This document shows positions 27,670 to 36,042 of a DNA stretch of 64,000 nucleotides, piece by piece. A model generated the notes under the pieces. The model had not been told where the DNA came from and searched no databases. It saw only the letters and a list, made by a program, of their open reading frames with translations. A program made the translations under genes and the position numbers. Origin of the DNA: SAR324 cluster bacterium (GTDB taxonomy: Bacteria > SAR324 > NAC60-12); contig JADFZZ010000028.1 in the NCBI GenBank assembly GCA_015232315.1, forward strand, positions 1 to 64,000, read 5' to 3'. The first letter of the stretch is position 1. Every line of letters begins with the position of its first letter.

Positions 27670-28080
27670 TCATTTCATCACCAGCACTTTGAACTGTGCT
27701 GGAACAATAGTGACTCCCGGAGCGTTCAGAGCGAGACCATTCTGCCCCATCATGCTGGTCAACCGTGAGCAGGGCAACCCCCCCATCAAATTCGTGAACG
27801 CTGGAATCAGCGTGCGATGCGGTCCCATCATCATTCCTGACATCACGCCCATCATCACTCCGCCGAAATCCCCCATGCTAATAGTGCCCATGGTCATCAT
27901 GTTATGGGTCGGCATCCCCATAGAAAGCACATTCATCGCGCCTGTGGGCGGAACAGCCATTAGACCATTGGCCATGTTGGGATAGGGGATCGGTGCGGGG
28001 ATACCCAAGGGCGGCATCGGCGTCAGACAAACATCCGGAAATCCAAAATTCATTCCTCCCATTTGTGTACTTGCAAACAT
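27670..28080 (-). CDS. DUF4150 (PAAR-like) T6SS tip protein
   Basis: 136 residues, rich in Met, Gly and Pro. DVCLTPMPPLGIPAPIPYPNMA and the Cys/His-containing middle (PTHNMM, MGPHRTLIPA) fit DUF4150, a PAAR-like domain that caps the VgrG spike. It is a bare tip domain, without a C-terminal toxin extension. The methionine-rich middle (MGDFGGVMMGVMSGMMMG) is striking and may be metal-binding or just a hydrophobic core. It sits between the pentapeptide and DUF3540 genes. ATG with AAGGAGG upstream. Confidence 0.85.
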   Translation of the reverse strand: MFASTQMGGMNFGFPDVCLTPMPPLGIPAPIPYPNMANGLMAVPPTGAMNVLSMGMPTHNMMTMGTISMGDFGGVMMGVMSGMMMGPHRTLIPAFTNLMGGLPCSRLTSMMGQNGLALNAPGVTIVPAQFKVLVMK

Positions 28081-28096
28081 AAATCCTCCTTATATT

Positions 28097-29170
28097 TTAT
28101 TTTTCACTGGAACTCCATTGTTCCGCTTTCTGGAGTTGGGGGTCATTGCCTAATGCGATTGATCGGCTGGCACCATTCCATATTGTTTTTTCCTCAATGA
28201 TTTCATGAAGCTTGGTGCGGAACATACTGGCATTGGACAAATCGGCTTCGGTGAAATTCGCGTGGGTAAAGTCGGCATAAGTCATATCGCAACCGGCCAG
28301 TATGGCCTTTTCACAATTAGCTTTCTGGCCGATAAGCATGTACATGCGGCATCCGCTCAGATCCGATCCTGTCAGATTGGCTTCCTGCAAGGTCGCCTGC
28401 TCCAGATTAGCGTTTTTCATACTGACATTGGTCAGATTCGCCCCATAAAAAATGGCACCGAACGCATCCACGTTATCCAGAATCGACTGCGTCAGATCCG
28501 CTTCAAAAAAACTCACCTGCTTCAAATTACACCCTGTGAAATTGCAATTTTTGAGACTAGCTTTGCGGAATTGTGTCATGTTTAAATTCATTCCCGCAAA
28601 ATTTTGATTATTCAGCGTGGGTTTTTCCATGACCGCCAATTCAATATGCGTTTCGTGAAATTTCACATTTTCCATGTCGCACTCAATCAAAATGGTCTGT
28701 TTCATCCGTGCCTGGGTGAAATCAGCTTCTTTGAGAAAACTGTTGAGCAGACAGGTGATTTCCATGTCACATCCGGTAAACCTGGCATGCTCCAGTTGTG
28801 CGTTCACAAACCTGGTTTGCCGCAAATTAGCTCCGGCAAAATCAACGTGATTCAAACAGCAGTCCACCAGGCTGGTGTTGAGCATATTGGCTTTAAGAAA
28901 CCTGCCCTTCGTAAAATTGCCCTTGATGAAGGTCGCCAATTGCAGATCAGCGTGATCAAACACAGCGCCGGCCAGTTCGCATTCAATAAACGTACATTCC
29001 CTCAAACGGCATCCTGAAAAATCAACTCCCGCCAAACTGGTACTCAGAAATACACCTCCAGCCAGATCCGTGCCGCTCAGATCAATACCATCCAGATTCG
29101 CTTTTTCCAGTTCAATGAAGTCGCCGCCCTTGATCAGCTTGACGACTTCTTCTTTTGTGATGTTAGCCAT
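28097..29170 (-). CDS. Pentapeptide-repeat protein (T6SS accessory)
   Basis: 357 residues from the ATG at 29170, which has AAAGGA upstream; a GTG at 29194 is also open but lacks a ribosome binding site. Nearly the whole protein (~20-345) is A(D/N)LxX pentapeptide repeats forming a right-handed quadrilateral beta-helix (NLDGIDLSGTDLAG, ANLTGSDLSGCRM, ANFTEADLSNASM). No enzymatic domain is visible. It follows the DUF2169-pentapeptide gene by 33 bases. It may be a companion of the spike, an adaptor or an effector; sequence alone cannot decide. Confidence 0.87.
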   Translation of the reverse strand: MANITKEEVVKLIKGGDFIELEKANLDGIDLSGTDLAGGVFLSTSLAGVDFSGCRLRECTFIECELAGAVFDHADLQLATFIKGNFTKGRFLKANMLNTSLVDCCLNHVDFAGANLRQTRFVNAQLEHARFTGCDMEITCLLNSFLKEADFTQARMKQTILIECDMENVKFHETHIELAVMEKPTLNNQNFAGMNLNMTQFRKASLKNCNFTGCNLKQVSFFEADLTQSILDNVDAFGAIFYGANLTNVSMKNANLEQATLQEANLTGSDLSGCRMYMLIGQKANCEKAILAGCDMTYADFTHANFTEADLSNASMFRTKLHEIIEEKTIWNGASRSIALGNDPQLQKAEQWSSSEK

Positions 29171-29203
29171 TTGTCCTTTTTGGAGGTTGTTCACCAGACA
29201 TCA

Positions 29204-32185
29204 TCAGGGGTGCCAGTTTTTAAGAATGGTTCGATCCAGGTTGGCGTCGGTAAAATCCGTTTTACCATGAGTGATCCCCATCAGTTCACAGCCAAACAGA
29301 TTTGCTTCCCGTAAAATGGTTCTGACCAGATAGGCCTTCATCAACGAGCCTTCCATCAAATTCACCCCTCGCAGATTGGCCTGCTCCAGATTGGCTTTCA
29401 TAAAACAGGCTCGAATCGCTTGAGCGCCTTGCAGATTGGCGTTTTTCAGATTGGCTCGCTCCAGATAGGCCATGGTGAGATTTGCTCCGGTAAAATCAGC
29501 TTCCTCCAGATCAGTTTGCATGAGGTTTGCCCGTTCGAGATTTGTTTTGATAAATTTTCCTTTTTTCAGCGTCGAGCTTCCTACAAAACGGGCATTGGAC
29601 ATATTCGCCTCATTAAAAACGCTCTCATCCAGATCAGCCTCCAGCCATATGCATTCTGTAGCGGTAGCTCCGGTAAAATCGGATTTTCGCATGGAAACAC
29701 GAATAAACATGCATTTGGGAATTTTCGCGTTGTTCCATTTGCAGTCATTGATGTTCAGATCAAGAAAGATAGTTTGAAAAAATTCGGTCTCGCTGAAATC
29801 GACCCGCTCCATTTTGGTTTCCAGCATCTGCGCCCCGATCAGTTTTGCGCGGAGAAACCGGGCACCATTCAAATTGGAGCGGCTTAAAATGACGTTGGTC
29901 AGATTAGCGTCGGTCAAATCAGCGTCCATCAGGAACGCCGCGCCCACATTCGAGCCCTCCAAGTTTGCTCCGATCAGTTTTGCGCCTGAGAGATTCGCCC
30001 GAGCCAGAATAGTTCCTGAAAGATTGGCTCCTGTCAGATCACATCCTGAAAAATCCACATCCTCAAGAAAGCTTCCACTCAGATCAATCCCCTTCAGATC
30101 CTGCCCCGGCAATCGAATCGCCGCATAGTCACCATTGGCCAACGATTTTTTTGAGTTGTATCCCGCCAACATCATCGCGCCGACTTCAGTGACAGGAACC
30201 GTATGGGGCGGAGTCCCGGTGTCCATGTAATGTGCACCGAGTATATAGGCCCCCTTGAATTTTTCTGGAAATTCTTCCAGCATTTTTTCCAGCGGCGCCA
30301 GTTTATCTTCCAGATCTGACGGAATCTGTACATCCATTTTCTCCAGAGTGGATTGACGCACATCGTCCGGCGCAAAGGACAACTGTTCCGTGACATCTTT
30401 TTTAACGGTATCCATCTGTTCACGAGCGTCCTGCAACTGCTGACGGATCTGTTCCACAGTTTCCTTGCCCGGCGCTCTCACCAACGGCTGCGGTTCGTCA
30501 AACTTCCGCAGAATTCCGTCGATCTGTTCAAACATTGCCACTTTTTCCTGAGCCAGTTTTTCAAACGCCGCTTTTGCCTCAGGATTGTCAGGCATGTCTT
30601 CAGGAGGCGCGAAGTTCAGATCCTGTTTCATGGATTCAACGGCGGTTTGTACCTGTGCGATGCTTTCGGCTTTTTTATAGTTGGTGTATTCCTCGATTTG
30701 AGGCTTCAGATCCTGAAGACCTTTCATATCGATTTTGGAAATATCAATATTTCCCGCCTTAAATCCAGGCAATACTGTCTCCAGATAATCCATCAGTTTT
30801 TCAAACATGGGATCAGGAGGCGGCTCAGGAATCGCGAATTTTTCTTCAGGAATCCTGACCATGTAGGGCGCAGGATCCATGTTCTGCGCGACCAGCACCA
30901 TGGCTAACTGGGCATTGATTTTTTCCTGCTCGGCCACAGCCATTTGTTTCCCCTCTTCCAACTTGGCTTTCATCTGTTGCATGCCGTCATCCAGCATTTT
31001 TTGACGTTTCGCGTCCATGATCTTGAGCATCTCGTTCTGCGGCCCTTCTTTGGCGGCATCCTCAACCAGACGGGCGAATCCACACCTGATTCCAACCGGA
31101 ATCAAATCAGTGGTAGTCAGCAGATACCGTAGCTTTTCATCTGGATCAGTGCGTTTAATCAACTGGTCATGGTAGTGTTCAAAGGTACGGGGCGTATCAG
31201 CCAGATTCTCATAGGCGATCATGATGTCCTTGATATCTGTGCCGTCATCCGTGGAAATTTCAATCGCTCCCCGCCATAACAAAATTCCCATGTCCGCATG
31301 AGGAATAAAATACACTGTTTCCAGGCGGTTTTCCACTTCGCGCATGGTCAACCCTTCGGAAGTGCGCTGATGAATGAATGCCCTGGCGCGAAAACGGGGA
31401 ATGGTTCCCTTGATCATTGGTTTGGAAGGATGCATGTTCTGAATCACAAAGGCTTCTCCGCCCTGAAAATAGCCATCCAGCCATTGATCCCGCGGAGCCG
31501 TGTTGAAGAAACTCCAGTCCAGATCAGGTGCCAGACCGGGGGCATATTCCCTCTGCCATTTTTCATCATAGGTTCCGGTTTTTCCGGCTCTCGGCTGCCA
31601 GGTCAGGTCAATCGGGCCGAAACCGGCCGGGTCAGGCCTCACGCTCTTGGAAGTGACGGGATGTTTAGGATCTTCAAGATTGGGCAGAGGATGCAGTTCT
31701 GTGCCGTCAGGCGTTTGAACCGATTTGAATCCCTTGCCAGAAGGATTGCGGTCAAAGCCTTCACCGCCAAACGCATAGGCATATTGAATCGGCATTTGAG
31801 CAACAGGAAATGGACGACTTGGACCGCCGGTTTCCCAATAGCGATTGCCGTTCACCAGAATTGATTTATCAATATTTCCCAATTTGACGCGCACCGCGCC
31901 TGATGGAACCGGCTCGCCTCCCGGAGCGTAGAAATTTCCCAGCACCAGCAATTCGCCGTGAATCTTGGGCATGCCCTCGTCCAGCATCACGTCCTTGCCC
32001 AGCTCTTTTCCCAATATTTTCCAGAAATCGGTTTCCAGCAGAGGATCACCGCCTCCCAGCGGAAAACCCAGTAGCGTGCTGACCGCAAGATAGTTCTTTT
32101 TTTCCCATGCAAAATTTTTATAAAGCAGGCACAAGTCCAATGGTTTGATCCCCCTGAGTACTACATCTTCTTCATAGTCTTTCAT
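29204..32185 (-). CDS. DUF2169 and pentapeptide-repeat T6SS accessory protein
   Basis: 993 residues. The N-terminal ~350 residues are DUF2169 (MPIQYAYAFGGEGFDRNPSGKGF, PAGFGPIDLTWQPRAGKTGTYDEKWQREYAPGLAPDLD). A Lys/Glu/Gln-rich helical middle (~395-640) includes coiled-coil-like stretches. The last ~300 residues are pentapeptide repeats (LSGSFLEDVDFSGCDLTGANLSG onward). DUF2169 proteins are T6SS accessories coded beside vgrG and PAAR-like genes, thought to help load cargo on the spike. Here the domain is fused to a pentapeptide helix, and a separate pentapeptide gene follows. It starts 23 bases after the vgrG stop. Confidence 0.88.
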   Translation of the reverse strand: MKDYEEDVVLRGIKPLDLCLLYKNFAWEKKNYLAVSTLLGFPLGGGDPLLETDFWKILGKELGKDVMLDEGMPKIHGELLVLGNFYAPGGEPVPSGAVRVKLGNIDKSILVNGNRYWETGGPSRPFPVAQMPIQYAYAFGGEGFDRNPSGKGFKSVQTPDGTELHPLPNLEDPKHPVTSKSVRPDPAGFGPIDLTWQPRAGKTGTYDEKWQREYAPGLAPDLDWSFFNTAPRDQWLDGYFQGGEAFVIQNMHPSKPMIKGTIPRFRARAFIHQRTSEGLTMREVENRLETVYFIPHADMGILLWRGAIEISTDDGTDIKDIMIAYENLADTPRTFEHYHDQLIKRTDPDEKLRYLLTTTDLIPVGIRCGFARLVEDAAKEGPQNEMLKIMDAKRQKMLDDGMQQMKAKLEEGKQMAVAEQEKINAQLAMVLVAQNMDPAPYMVRIPEEKFAIPEPPPDPMFEKLMDYLETVLPGFKAGNIDISKIDMKGLQDLKPQIEEYTNYKKAESIAQVQTAVESMKQDLNFAPPEDMPDNPEAKAAFEKLAQEKVAMFEQIDGILRKFDEPQPLVRAPGKETVEQIRQQLQDAREQMDTVKKDVTEQLSFAPDDVRQSTLEKMDVQIPSDLEDKLAPLEKMLEEFPEKFKGAYILGAHYMDTGTPPHTVPVTEVGAMMLAGYNSKKSLANGDYAAIRLPGQDLKGIDLSGSFLEDVDFSGCDLTGANLSGTILARANLSGAKLIGANLEGSNVGAAFLMDADLTDANLTNVILSRSNLNGARFLRAKLIGAQMLETKMERVDFSETEFFQTIFLDLNINDCKWNNAKIPKCMFIRVSMRKSDFTGATATECIWLEADLDESVFNEANMSNARFVGSSTLKKGKFIKTNLERANLMQTDLEEADFTGANLTMAYLERANLKNANLQGAQAIRACFMKANLEQANLRGVNLMEGSLMKAYLVRTILREANLFGCELMGITHGKTDFTDANLDRTILKNWHP

Positions 32186-32208
32186 AATTTGTTTTTGTGT
32201 GTGAGTTT

Positions 32209-34851
32209 CTATACATTCAGATGAAGTGCTTTTGCCAGAATCTGCGGCCCGCCGGCCCCAATGAGCGTGCCGACACTATTGATCTGGGTTCCTTTGGATT
32301 CCACTTGTGTTCCCTGTGCCTTGACCTCAGTTCCCTGTGCCTTGACCTCAGTTCCTTCCGCTTGAACAGTGGTTGCTGTAGCCTCCACCTCAGTTGCTGT
32401 GGCGGCGGTTTTCATGGCCTCCAGGGTTGTTGTGCGCAATAGCAACGCATTCACTCCGGCCTTTAGCGAAATTTCCTCAATTTCGATTTCTGTTTTGGGG
32501 CCTATCATGATCTCCAGTTTAGGACCGATATACACCTCGGCGGAAGCCGCGATTTTCGCTTCATACGCGACACCGATAAAAATTTCGGCGGCGGCACCCA
32601 GCGTCAGTTCGGTCGTTACCGACAGATTCAGCGTGACTTCCGCGGACAGATTCATTTCGGATTTCCCCCCCATGAACATTTCATCATTCCTCCCCCAATG
32701 GGTTGACTTGTTATTGCCCTTGATGGTTTCTTCAGAATCGCCGGTTGTGACGGATTTGGTATTGCCGTCCATCTCTTCATCAACATCACCCTTCTGATAA
32801 GAGTAGCTGTTGCCTTCGGTATATTCATAACCATTGCCCTTCGTGTAGGCCCAGCTATTTCCCCAGACCTTTTCCACATCATCGCTATCCATATTCGGAC
32901 CGCCCCATTTCCAGCCGGTGAAGGTTTCACCACCAATATTAATGTCCTGGGCCATATGAGTTTCAGCGTAACCGCCGCCGAAGTTGAATTCATTGCCGCC
33001 GCCATAGTTGTACACATTTCCGGCAGTCCAGTTGTATTGATCTCCAGCCCTGCGTGACACCAGCCATTTTCCTGATAGCTCATCCGCTGTCGTCATGGCG
33101 GTCCCCCCATTCCCTTCGTCATCCAGAATATTGAAGGTGAACAGAGCCTGTTCATCAATCAGATCTTTTCCTTGTTCGGCGGCTTCCGCCTGTGTGATTT
33201 CCGCTTCCAGATCATCCTGCACAGCTACGATAGGTGCGTCCTCATTTTCGTAACCCTTGGCGACGACCGTTTCCAGTTCACCGCCAAGCACTTCGGTACG
33301 GCTTAATCCCTGCGTGAAGAATGCCACGCCTTCTCCCGGGAAATTGCCCGCGCCAAGGTGAAAATAGGTCTGGCTTTGAGGGGTGTAAAGCTTGATACGG
33401 TTGGTTTCTTCCTGATCTTCAAACTCAATGGTGTTGCCACTACTGGTTTTGAGGACATTCCGGGTAAGATTATCGCCATGAACAACGCTCTTATGCGTGG
33501 CATTGGGAATTGCGCCGCTGATCACCGGTTGATCCGTATCGCCATTGATGAAGCTGATCAGCACTTCTGTTCCCATACGCAAGGGAAAGTGCATGCCTTC
33601 TTTCTCGCCCACATAAGGTTGCATCATTCGCACCCACCAGGAGGCTTTCCCTTTTTGCCGCTCTGTTGTCCGGTCAAACAGAAAAATAACTTTGTATCGT
33701 CCCTGTTCATCCACTTCCGCGTATTTGCCATCCAGTTCGCCATCAATCCGGCCATTGACATTCCCATAGAATTTGGCGATCGGGGTATTGCGTGGCGCAC
33801 GATACTGGGTTGCGGCAGGAATCGCGGTGAAGGTGTTGAAATACGACACTTTGGAAGAATCCCCCGCCATGTGACTCGGAGAACTGCCTTCATGCTGAAT
33901 CTGGGTCACCAGATATTCCTGATTGAACGTGGACCGGAAATGTTTTTTCAACTCAAAGATAAAACCGGGAACCAGCCGTGCCACATGGCTTTCACCATAA
34001 AACATTTCCTTGGTGCAACGAATTTCTTCAGCCCGAACAGTAGCCAGAAGTTTTCCTTCTTCCGGCGTATCAAAATTATCCCCATACACAAACAGTTCCC
34101 CTTCGCCCTTGTCATCCACGGTGGCTTCACCGCTGTCATCCACCGATGGTTTTTCATAATTATAATCTTTCAGTATTATTTTTTTGGGCATGCGGTTCTG
34201 ACGACAGACCAGTGATTGAACATTGTCATAGGTCGTCGCCAATCCGGTTGAAGCGGCAAAGTTCAGGGTTGGCTTTGGCATTTTCTGATGGTTCTGTTTG
34301 TTATCTGTGATGACCAGTTTTTCTTTGTCTTCTTCCTGCACAAAATAATAATACAGCCCCCAGTGCTCCATAACGCGGGAAATATAATTCAGGTGTGTTT
34401 CGGAATATTGACAGCGGAAGGACCAGACCGGATAACTCCCATTCAACTGGATTTCATAATCCATGGAGGTGAGTCCGCCTTCTTCCAGCACCTGCTTGAG
34501 AATGTCCTCAATGTTCATGTCCAGAAAAATTTCATTGGCCCGATGCAATGACAACTGCCACAACCGCGGAACCAGCACCGCACGATACAGTGTGTATTCG
34601 CCCACCTGATGCAATTGTTCAAAATTCGAAAGAATACCATGGACGGGTGCCTCAGAATCGCCCACTTTCATGGTAAACGTGCAGGGATTGTGAAGCATGG
34701 CTTCCATATCAATCTCGGCACTTTTTGATTTCAGGTCAATGGTGTACTCATATGGTGTTGAAAGAGACTCCACACCCTTGAATGAGACAACAAACAGGGT
34801 TTCATCAGGCTTTACGGCCTTGCATGCAAATGTATAGGAAAATTCTGACAT
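32209..34851 (-). CDS. vgrG: T6SS spike protein VgrG (TssI)
   Basis: 880 residues from the ATG at 34851 with a near-perfect AGGAGG; the TTG 15 bases earlier is rejected. The gp27-like base occupies ~1-350 (ADETLF-type start, EDILKQVLEEGG, YSETHLNYISRVMEHWGLYYYF). The gp5 OB-fold follows (KGKASWWVRMMQPYVGEKEGMHFPLRMGTEVLISFINGDTDQPVISGAIPNA). A long C-terminal beta-helix needle continues (EYTEGNSYSYQKGD, then repeated GTEVKAQGTQVESKGT-type strands). It forms the puncturing tip with the DUF4150 protein. No clear effector domain is fused at the C-terminus. It is the first gene of the spike operon. Confidence 0.95.
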   Translation of the reverse strand: MSEFSYTFACKAVKPDETLFVVSFKGVESLSTPYEYTIDLKSKSAEIDMEAMLHNPCTFTMKVGDSEAPVHGILSNFEQLHQVGEYTLYRAVLVPRLWQLSLHRANEIFLDMNIEDILKQVLEEGGLTSMDYEIQLNGSYPVWSFRCQYSETHLNYISRVMEHWGLYYYFVQEEDKEKLVITDNKQNHQKMPKPTLNFAASTGLATTYDNVQSLVCRQNRMPKKIILKDYNYEKPSVDDSGEATVDDKGEGELFVYGDNFDTPEEGKLLATVRAEEIRCTKEMFYGESHVARLVPGFIFELKKHFRSTFNQEYLVTQIQHEGSSPSHMAGDSSKVSYFNTFTAIPAATQYRAPRNTPIAKFYGNVNGRIDGELDGKYAEVDEQGRYKVIFLFDRTTERQKGKASWWVRMMQPYVGEKEGMHFPLRMGTEVLISFINGDTDQPVISGAIPNATHKSVVHGDNLTRNVLKTSSGNTIEFEDQEETNRIKLYTPQSQTYFHLGAGNFPGEGVAFFTQGLSRTEVLGGELETVVAKGYENEDAPIVAVQDDLEAEITQAEAAEQGKDLIDEQALFTFNILDDEGNGGTAMTTADELSGKWLVSRRAGDQYNWTAGNVYNYGGGNEFNFGGGYAETHMAQDINIGGETFTGWKWGGPNMDSDDVEKVWGNSWAYTKGNGYEYTEGNSYSYQKGDVDEEMDGNTKSVTTGDSEETIKGNNKSTHWGRNDEMFMGGKSEMNLSAEVTLNLSVTTELTLGAAAEIFIGVAYEAKIAASAEVYIGPKLEIMIGPKTEIEIEEISLKAGVNALLLRTTTLEAMKTAATATEVEATATTVQAEGTEVKAQGTEVKAQGTQVESKGTQINSVGTLIGAGGPQILAKALHLNV

Positions 34852-34893
34852 GAAACCTCCTGACAAAATTAAAACATTAAGAAGTCATCCTTT

Positions 34894-34939
34894 GAACGCT
34901 CTCTAACGTTTTTAAGGATTCATTGTCAAATGGTTTATT
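34894..34939. repeat. Imperfect direct repeat, copy 1
   Basis: It shares GCTCTCTAACGTT (34898-34910) and CATTGTCAAAT (34921-34931) followed by a G-T-T-T-A run with the copy at 35181-35228, at nearly the same internal spacing. It lies ~45 bases upstream of the vgrG ATG, so it may carry promoter elements for the spike operon. Confidence 0.6.
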
Positions 34940-35044
34940 CATGTGTTGATGAGGAAATTCTGGTGAGGCATGTTTCAAAAAATTTGTATTTGACATTGTT
35001 GGACTTTGAATATTTGGGGTTGGTCATATTTTCGGCCACAAATT

Positions 35045-35103
35045 GTAGGGGCGAACCTGTGTGTTCGCCCTGATCCCGGGCAGACACGCGGGTCTGCCCC
35101 TAC
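35045..35103. repeat. REP-like double-hairpin element
   Basis: Outer arms GTAGGGGC (35045-35052) and GCCCCTAC (35096-35103) enclose two hairpins: GGGCGAA/TTCGCCC (35049-35055 and 35064-35070) and GGGCAGAC/GTCTGCCC (35078-35085 and 35092-35099). This TAGGGGC-type palindrome resembles dispersed extragenic repeats seen in many bacterial genomes; the exact family was not checked. Confidence 0.7.
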
Positions 35104-35180
35104 GGGACAAAACCCAAACCGGGTGGTAAATCAACGACCGTTTTTTTACACATGGCCGGGAATGAACCTGAAAACGACCT

Positions 35181-35228
35181 AAAATGCTCTCTAACGTTGT
35201 TGAGGGGCCATTGTCAAATCGTTTATCC
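35181..35228. repeat. Imperfect direct repeat, copy 2
   Basis: It matches copy 1 (34894-34939) through the exact GCTCTCTAACGTT (35186-35198) and CATTGTCAAAT (35209-35219) cores. With copy 1 it brackets the REP-like double hairpin, as if a segment had been duplicated around an insertion. Confidence 0.6.
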
Positions 35229-35487
35229 GATACGTACCCAATCAAAAGTTTTTTAACATTAATCTGGTTTCTGACGTCTCATCAGAAACAGTCCCATAAA
35301 GCACCTCTGGTGCCCTTCCACGGCGCTTTGACATGGAATCAACGATAACTTGAAGGATTTGATCTCCAAAGCTGTAAATCCTGAACAGAAACTTTTACGT
35401 TGAAAGGTTGGCTACCAACAGATAAAGATAAGGATGAATCACAGTTATTTGTAATAATTCTATTAACTCATAATTTAGGAGGTCAGA

Positions 35488-35724
35488 ATGGATCATGTCT
35501 TAACGTTACACGTTCCGGAAGAGACTTATATGAACCTTATAAGAATCGCTGATAAAACCGGGGAACCTCCTGAAAAATTGGCTATCCAATGGATTCATCA
35601 GGCAATCCGGCAACCCCTCACAGATCCATTGGAATCGTTTATTGGAGCTATACAAAGTAACGTTCCAGAGTGGGCTGACCATCACGACCAATATTTAGGG
35701 TCTGAATCCTTGAAATCTGAATGA
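35488..35724 (+). CDS. Antitoxin-like small protein (orphan, PIN-toxin partner type)
   Basis: 78 residues. ATG preceded by TAGGAGGTC. The N-terminus has a beta-strand/helix layout (LTLHVPEETYMNLIRIADKTGEPPEKLAIQWIHQAI). The C-terminal tail (DPLESFIGAIQSNVPEWADHHDQYLGSESL) resembles toxin-neutralising tails of antitoxins normally paired with PIN-domain toxins. The downstream frame starts by an ATGA overlap, as in toxin-antitoxin operons, but ends after 50 codons without PIN motifs. It therefore looks like an orphan antitoxin. Confidence 0.7.
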   Translation: MDHVLTLHVPEETYMNLIRIADKTGEPPEKLAIQWIHQAIRQPLTDPLESFIGAIQSNVPEWADHHDQYLGSESLKSE

Positions 35725-35873
35725 TCTTCCGCGTCGCATTGCCGCTGGATGACATCAATATGGCTAGTGTTTATGAAATACTTCCAGGAATTAGGGGCAC
35801 ATCCTCGTGGTATTCATCATTGATGGGCAAAGCGTCCTTTGACCGTAGCAAGAGCGTCGATGTCTCACAATAA
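35721..35873 (+). pseudogene. Possible remnant of the partner toxin gene
   Basis: A 50-codon frame overlaps the antitoxin stop by four bases (ATGA) and begins MIFRVALPLDD. PIN toxins often begin MIF followed by an aspartate-containing strand, but the catalytic acidic residues and normal length (~130) are missing. It may be a decayed toxin or simply a chance frame. The overlap is the only real evidence. Confidence 0.25.
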
Positions 35874-35905
35874 ATTGTTTCTGACTTACTGCAAAAAATT
35901 TGTAT

Positions 35906-35934
35906 TTGACATTGGGTACCTCGCATATTATAGC
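35906..35934 (+). promoter_or_regulatory. Candidate sigma-70 promoter for the DUF3015 gene
   Basis: TTGACA (35906-35911), a 17-base spacer and TATAGC (35929-35934). The -35 is a perfect match and the -10 matches 4 of 6. It lies ~110 bases before the DUF3015 ATG. The -35 is inside one copy of the 23-bp exact repeat (35892-35914) also present at 34976-34998. Confidence 0.5.
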
Positions 35935-36042
35935 CACCATTAAGAATTCTGCTGGATCCAAGTCTGGACGGCATGTTTTCGATTCAATTCATTCTCAAAG
36001 TGTTTGAGAATTGTTTGTTCATTAACAATCAGAGGAGTTGTT

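Larger units (their letters stand above)
34852..35487. other. 636-base non-coding region with repeats upstream of vgrG
   Basis: No supported gene. Contents in order: an imperfect ~46-base direct repeat (34894-34939 and 35181-35228, sharing exact GCTCTCTAACGTT and CATTGTCAAAT cores); one copy of a 23-bp exact repeat (34976-34998) whose second copy is at 35892-35914; a double-hairpin element (35045-35103); and ~230 bases of unremarkable sequence before the antitoxin gene. The vgrG promoter should lie here. On the minus strand each copy of the 46-base repeat carries TTTGACAAT, a perfect -35, without a convincing -10. Confidence 0.6.

Noticed and set aside
30353-30907. Long plus-strand frames opposite the DUF2169 and pentapeptide genes
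   Set aside because: They are shadows of biased codon use in the minus-strand genes and match no family.
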